DNA from: an uncultured Nostoc sp. | GTDB lineage: Bacteria; Cyanobacteriota; Cyanobacteriia; Cyanobacteriales; Nostocaceae | NCBI RefSeq assembly: GCF_937863485.1 | Contig: NZ_CALMFY010000005.1 | Coordinates: 1 to 64,000, forward strand | Direction: 5' to 3' | Length of the DNA stretch: 64,000 nucleotides | In this document: positions 59,315 through 64,000 of the stretch, piece after piece | Layout of the letters: each line of letters starts with the position of its first letter | Numbering within the stretch: the first letter of the stretch is position 1 | Made by a program: the position numbers and the translations under genes | Notes under the pieces: model-generated | What the model saw: only the letters and a program-made list of their open reading frames with translations | Told to the model about the DNA's origin: nothing | Databases searched by the model: none

Positions 59315-60175
59315 TTGAAAAATCAGCAATTGGGAAATTGGCAAACCACAGTTTTAGGAATTGTGTTAGCAATATCAGTGATTCTCGGACTAAATTCCTT
59401 TGTGATTATTAACCCTGGACAAGCAGGAGTGATCAGCATCTTGGGTAAAGCTAGAGATGGGGCTTTATTGGAAGGGATTCACGTGAAACCGCCTTTTATC
59501 TCAGTGATAGATGTGTATGATTTAACAGTCCAAAAATTTGAAGTGCCAGCGGAGAGTTCTACTAAAGATTTGCAAAATTTATCTGCGAGATTTGCGATTA
59601 ACTTTCGCCTCGATCCCATCCAGGTCGTTGAAGTTAGAAGGAAACAAGGAACTCTAGCAAATATTGTATCGAAAATCATTGCACCTCAGACACAAGAAGC
59701 ATTTAAAATTGCCGCAGCCAGAAGAACAGTAGAAGAAGCAATTACCAAAAGAAGTGAGTTGAAAGAAGACTTTGATAATGCGTTAGGCGATCGCTTAGAC
59801 AAATATGGGATAATTGTGTTAGATACTAGCGTAGTTGACTTAGCGTTCTCACCAGAATTTGCCAAAGCAGTGGAAGAAAAACAAATTGCTGAACAGCGGG
59901 CGCAAAGAGCCGTTTATGTAGCACGGGAAGCTGAACAAGAAGCACAAGCAGATGTAAATCGCGCCAAAGGTAAGGCAGAATCTCAAAGACTCTTAGCAGA
60001 GACGCTCAAAGCCCAAGGAGGACAGTTGGTTCTACAAAAAGAAGCAATTGAAGCTTGGAAGAGTGGCGGCGCTCAGATGCCAAAAGTCCTGGTTATGGGT
60101 AGTGACTCAAAAAGCGGTGTCCCCTTCATGTTCAACCTTGGAAATGTCCAAAATCAACCTGATTCGAGTAAATAA
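59315..60175 (+). CDS. Prohibitin/SPFH-family protein
   Basis: INPGQAGVISILGKARDGALLEGIHVKPPFI; AVEEKQIAEQRAQRAVYVAREAEQEAQA. Confidence 0.92.
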   Translation: MKNQQLGNWQTTVLGIVLAISVILGLNSFVIINPGQAGVISILGKARDGALLEGIHVKPPFISVIDVYDLTVQKFEVPAESSTKDLQNLSARFAINFRLDPIQVVEVRRKQGTLANIVSKIIAPQTQEAFKIAAARRTVEEAITKRSELKEDFDNALGDRLDKYGIIVLDTSVVDLAFSPEFAKAVEEKQIAEQRAQRAVYVAREAEQEAQADVNRAKGKAESQRLLAETLKAQGGQLVLQKEAIEAWKSGGAQMPKVLVMGSDSKSGVPFMFNLGNVQNQPDSSK

Positions 60176-60244
60176 TACTTAGTAAGTTAGGCTAGTCCTA
60201 ACTCAAACACAACAGAAAAATTAACAAGATAATAATCGAACTTT

Positions 60245-60661
60245 ATGTCAACCCCCAATCCTCAGAATCTCACCGCCGAAGAAGCGAAAAAATTACTGAA
60301 TAAATTCAACTGTTTAGACATTGCACCTGTCCTCAAGCCATCAGAAAAATCAGTAATTCGTAGTGCCTTAATTCTAATCACCAAGCTTGCTGATTATCAA
60401 ATTTTAGGAATTTGTGCTGATACAGCAGAAGAAGGAATACTGGCGATGAAGACCTATTCTTTGGCTTTGGGTTATGAACCACCAAACAATTTACTTACAC
60501 CTGAAGGGCCAGTTTATATCAAATTAAATGGTAAAAATGGCTTGTGTTATCTTGATTCCTATGCTGGACATCATCGGGGAGTATTAGTATCTTGCCAGTC
60601 TTACCACGAAGACGGAATCAACGAAATGTATGGACATCTCCCCTTGGATTTATTTGTATAG
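60245..60661 (+). CDS. DUF1824-family protein
   Basis: Cyanobacterial protein pattern NLTAEEAKKLLNKFNCLD...GYEPPNNLLTPEGPVYIKLNGKNGLCYLDSYAGHHRGVLVSCQS. Confidence 0.75.
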   Translation: MSTPNPQNLTAEEAKKLLNKFNCLDIAPVLKPSEKSVIRSALILITKLADYQILGICADTAEEGILAMKTYSLALGYEPPNNLLTPEGPVYIKLNGKNGLCYLDSYAGHHRGVLVSCQSYHEDGINEMYGHLPLDLFV

Positions 60662-60907
60662 AATTCGGACAATGTAGGTAAGGGTATGTGGCTAGCCCGT
60701 GTCTTGGTGGTCGAAAGTATGCTGAAACCTTTGTTATAAAGTTAAATTTGGTTTTGCAAGTTCCCTATGTATCCTTTTCTGACCACCCAAAAACTATCAA
60801 TCTCTCGTTCCTATGCAGAGTATAGGAATGAGAGCATCTCACCAAGACATGGGCTAGGTATATGTCTTACCTACTAACTAATGACCAATGAAAAATGACT
60901 AAATATT

Positions 60908-62836
60908 ATGAGTATTATTACACTCCAGTCAGTAACAAAAGACTTTGGCATCAAGGAAATTTTAAAAGATGCTAGCTTTAGCCTCGATGCTACCGATAAA
61001 GTTGGTTTGATTGGTACTAACGGTTCTGGGAAATCAACCTTATTAAAAATGATCGCTGGGTTAGAATCGATAGATAGTGGGCAAGTTTTAGTCAACTCCG
61101 GTTCTAAAATTATCTATTTATCCCAGCAGCCAGATTTAGATGAAAATCACACAGTTTTAGAGCAAGTTTTCGCCGACAGTGGCGAACATACAGTTTTGGT
61201 GCGTGAGTATGAAGAACTGTCAGATAAATTGGTTCACTATCCAGATGATAGCCAACTGATGTCTCGGCTTTCTGTGGTGATGCAACGGATGGATACGAGT
61301 GGTGCTTGGGAATTAGAAACCAACGCTAAAATCATCCTTACAAAATTAGGAATTTCTGACTTTGATGCCAAAATAGGCACTTTATCTGGAGGTTATCGCA
61401 AGCGTATTGCTCTAGCATCAGCGTTGCTAGCAGAACCAGATATTTTGCTCATGGATGAGCCGACAAACCATCTCGATGCTCTTTCTGTTGAATGGTTACA
61501 AAGTTATTTAAATCGCTATCGTGGTGCGCTTTTTCTCATCACTCACGATCGCTACTTTTTGGATCGTGTTACCAATCGGATCATTGAAATTGACCGAGGC
61601 GACATTTACACCTATACAGGTAACTATTCATATTACCTGGAAAAGAAAGCGTTAGCTGAAGAATCTGCTGTAAGTACTCAACGTAAACATCAAGGCGTGT
61701 TGCGACGCGAGTTAGAATGGCTCAAAAAAGGGCCGAAAGCCAGAAGTACTAAGCAAAAAGCTAGAATTGACCGCGCTCATGCTTTGCGGGATACTGAATT
61801 TAAACAAGTTCAGGGTAAAGTTGATATTTCTACAGTTGGTCGTCGCATCGGCAAAAAAGTTATTGAATTAAATAAAATTTCTAAAGCTTATGATGGACGT
61901 ACCCTGATTAATAATTTCACCTACGAATTTAGTCCAGAAGACCGCATCGGCATCATCGGCGCTAACGGTGCAGGTAAATCCACTTTAATGGATATGATTA
62001 CTGGGCGGGTTAAACCAGATTCTGGCATTGCGGAAATTGGTACTACAATTCACATCGGTTATTTTGACCAGCATTCTGAAGAATTGCTCACAGCCTTAAA
62101 CGAAAATCAGCGCGTGATTGACTATATCAAAGAAGAAGGAGAATTTGTCAAAATTACCGATGGTACTCAAATTACTGCTTCCCAAATGTTGGAGCGGTTT
62201 TTGTTTCCTGGTAATCAACAGTATGCCCCAATTCATAAACTTTCGGGTGGGGAAAAACGCCGTTTATTTCTGTTGCGGGTTCTGATGAGTGCGCCCAATG
62301 TCTTGATTTTAGATGAACCGACGAACGATTTAGATGTGCAGACATTGGCAGTATTAGAGGATTATTTAGAGGATTTTGCCGGGTGTGTAATTGTAGTTTC
62401 TCACGATCGCTACTTTCTTGATCGCACCATCGATACAGTATTTTCCTTTGAAGAAGGCGGTAATCTCCGGCAATATCCAGGCAATTACTCAGTTTATCTG
62501 GACTATAAGAAGGCTGAAGAGGCACAGCAACAAGCTGCGAACACTAAGGAGAAGCCTAAAAATGTCGAAGCCCAAAATGGTGCATCTTCACCCAAAGATG
62601 TAGAGAATACCAAGCGACGGAGGTTATCCAATTGGGAAAAAAAAGAATTTGAGCAGTTGGAAGGTAAAATTGCCCAGTTAGAAGCTGAGAAAGCAGAAAC
62701 CGAGAAAACACTAGCGAATGTTTCACCGGGGAATTATAGCCAGGTGCAGAAACTCTACGAACAAGTGGAATCTCTCAAGCAAGCGATCGATGTGGCGACT
62801 GAACGGTGGTTAGAATTGGCTGAGATGGAGTCTTAA
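60908..62836 (+). CDS. ABC-F family ATPase (Uup-like)
   Basis: Two ATPase modules: GTNGSGKSTLLKMIAG, LSGGYRKRIALASALLAEPDILLMDEPTNHLD; GANGAGKSTLMDMITG, LSGGEKRRLFLLRVLMSAPNVLILDEPTNDLD; C-term coiled coil. Confidence 0.95.
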   Translation: MSIITLQSVTKDFGIKEILKDASFSLDATDKVGLIGTNGSGKSTLLKMIAGLESIDSGQVLVNSGSKIIYLSQQPDLDENHTVLEQVFADSGEHTVLVREYEELSDKLVHYPDDSQLMSRLSVVMQRMDTSGAWELETNAKIILTKLGISDFDAKIGTLSGGYRKRIALASALLAEPDILLMDEPTNHLDALSVEWLQSYLNRYRGALFLITHDRYFLDRVTNRIIEIDRGDIYTYTGNYSYYLEKKALAEESAVSTQRKHQGVLRRELEWLKKGPKARSTKQKARIDRAHALRDTEFKQVQGKVDISTVGRRIGKKVIELNKISKAYDGRTLINNFTYEFSPEDRIGIIGANGAGKSTLMDMITGRVKPDSGIAEIGTTIHIGYFDQHSEELLTALNENQRVIDYIKEEGEFVKITDGTQITASQMLERFLFPGNQQYAPIHKLSGGEKRRLFLLRVLMSAPNVLILDEPTNDLDVQTLAVLEDYLEDFAGCVIVVSHDRYFLDRTIDTVFSFEEGGNLRQYPGNYSVYLDYKKAEEAQQQAANTKEKPKNVEAQNGASSPKDVENTKRRRLSNWEKKEFEQLEGKIAQLEAEKAETEKTLANVSPGNYSQVQKLYEQVESLKQAIDVATERWLELAEMES

Positions 62837-62890
62837 TGTCTGAATATGGTGCGTTATGGCTTTGCTATCACGCACTCTACTACTTTTTAG

Positions 62891-62989
62891 ATACAGCGTA
62901 TTTCAGGTAAATGAAGTACACGGGTAGGGGCACAACATGTTGTGCCCCTACGATTATCTGTACCTCACACTTGTTGCAATCTGCTGTAT
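62891..62989. mobile_element. MITE-like element related to 22848-22944
   Basis: ATACAGC ... TTTCAGGTAAAT ... GGGGCACAACATGTTGTGCCCCTACGA ... GCTGTAT. Confidence 0.75.
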
Positions 62990-63604
62990 TTAATTGCTCA
63001 ATATGCCAACTAAAATATGAGTTAACTCAGTTAATTCTTCAGGAACCCGATATAATTTGAGGTCTTCTGTTATCTGTTTTTCCTGACGGTTGTATATTGC
63101 AAATCGCCAATCTTCACCAGTACTTACTGCCCCATAAAGAACTGGCAATTCTGAATTTATCCATTGATCGAGTGTAATCAACTCAACTGCTAATTGTGTA
63201 AAGCCTCTACTGATATCTGCTTGTTTCGCTTCAATTACTAACAATCCCTTACCTTTATCAATGTAATAATCCAAGCTGCCTTTGAGTTGGTCACTAACAC
63301 TAATAGGATACTCAATATTCAATTGGGTTTGGGCAATTTCGCAAACTTCTAGTAATATCGGTGCAATAATTGCTTGCTTGCGTGCATCCTCACTAAGTAG
63401 CTTGACACGTCGGAGGTTACGCTCAATTACTCGGTGTAATTCTGCAATTATCTCAGGAAGAAATTCTGTTTTTGGTAATTGCAACCGTTCGCGTTTATAG
63501 GAACAGCCAAGTTCAGCAAGAATATCTTCTGGGGAAAACGGTAGTTCAAAATATTTGCTGAATGTATAGCTTTGACCAGGTTGAATGATTCGGGGACGAC
63601 TCAT
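62990..63604 (-). CDS. Hypothetical protein with PD-(D/E)xK-like restriction-fold signature
   Basis: GSLDYYIDKGKGLLVIEAKQADISRGFTQLAVEL. Confidence 0.6.
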   Translation of the reverse strand: MSRPRIIQPGQSYTFSKYFELPFSPEDILAELGCSYKRERLQLPKTEFLPEIIAELHRVIERNLRRVKLLSEDARKQAIIAPILLEVCEIAQTQLNIEYPISVSDQLKGSLDYYIDKGKGLLVIEAKQADISRGFTQLAVELITLDQWINSELPVLYGAVSTGEDWRFAIYNRQEKQITEDLKLYRVPEELTELTHILVGILSN

Positions 63605-63774
63605 ACAGCAATTTTCGTGTGGATGGCATACACTACTCTACGATTATTTTTAACAGAATTGTATTGGACAATAAGAGATTTCAATTAACAAAATATCCAA
63701 AGTCGGGTGCGTTCTCGCAAAGCGCAACGCACCATTTGAATATCTATTGCGGTGCGTTACAGCGTTCCGCCTAA

Positions 63775-63980
63775 GAGGATGTTTGAAAAGTCCTCTTGTC
63801 GGTATCAAAAGTTTTAGATCCCTCTAAATCCCCCTTTTTAAGGGGACTTTGATTCCGGTTCCCCCCTTTTTAAGGGGAGCCAGCGCGGTCTTGGGGTCTC
63901 CCCAAGTGAAGCGACTGGCGTGGGTTAGGGGGGATCTAAAAGTGCCTAAAGTCACAGCGAAACACTTTTCAAACAACCTC
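63775..63980. mobile_element. MITE-like element with 17-bp imperfect TIR GAGGATGTTTGAAAAGT/ACTTTTCAAACAACCTC
   Basis: 16/17 matching ends; nested GATCCC...TAGGGGGGATC inverted repeat and CCCCTTTTTAAGGGG palindromes inside. Confidence 0.65.
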
Positions 63981-64000
63981 TAACACACCCTACCACTTCA

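Noticed and set aside
1-64000. tRNA/rRNA genes and prophage
   Set aside because: No recognisable T-arm/acceptor combinations, rRNA segments or phage structural genes were noticed; a tRNAscan/Infernal run would be needed to exclude them.

Overview
64 kb of chromosomal DNA from a filamentous heterocyst-type (Nostoc/Anabaena-like) cyanobacterium. This assignment is an inference from gene content, abundant GCGATCGC (HIP1) octamers, (GTCAAAA)n-type STRRs and xisH/xisI remnants. Core genes: recA, ruvA, bioF, xseA/xseB, sucrose-phosphatase, a Deg/HtrA protease, PBP4-type carboxypeptidase, cysteine desulfurase, ABC-F ATPase and prohibitin. There is also a large set of hybrid histidine kinases, including an RsbT-like/HK fusion next to a SpoIIE-type phosphatase. 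The accessory regions are the most unusual: (i) a NACHT ATPase gene and a pentapeptide-repeat gene that look like complementary deletion products of one NACHT-pentapeptide ancestor, each bordered by the same 21-bp tandem arrays; (ii) a 3-kb graveyard of vapBC-type modules, two of them with VapC cut off within the first codons; (iii) a gene with one in-frame amber codon; (iv) a three-gene HNH-nuclease/coiled-coil operon with a shared motif in two of its proteins; (v) several MITE-like or structured repeats, including a cloverleaf repeat with a covarying stem and a MITE with an apparent ~10-bp target duplication; (vi) a secreted PLD-family lipoprotein with an embedded EF-hand and a ComEA-like HhH tail. 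No CRISPR array, rRNA or convincing tRNA was seen. All family assignments are from motif recognition; no database searches were run.
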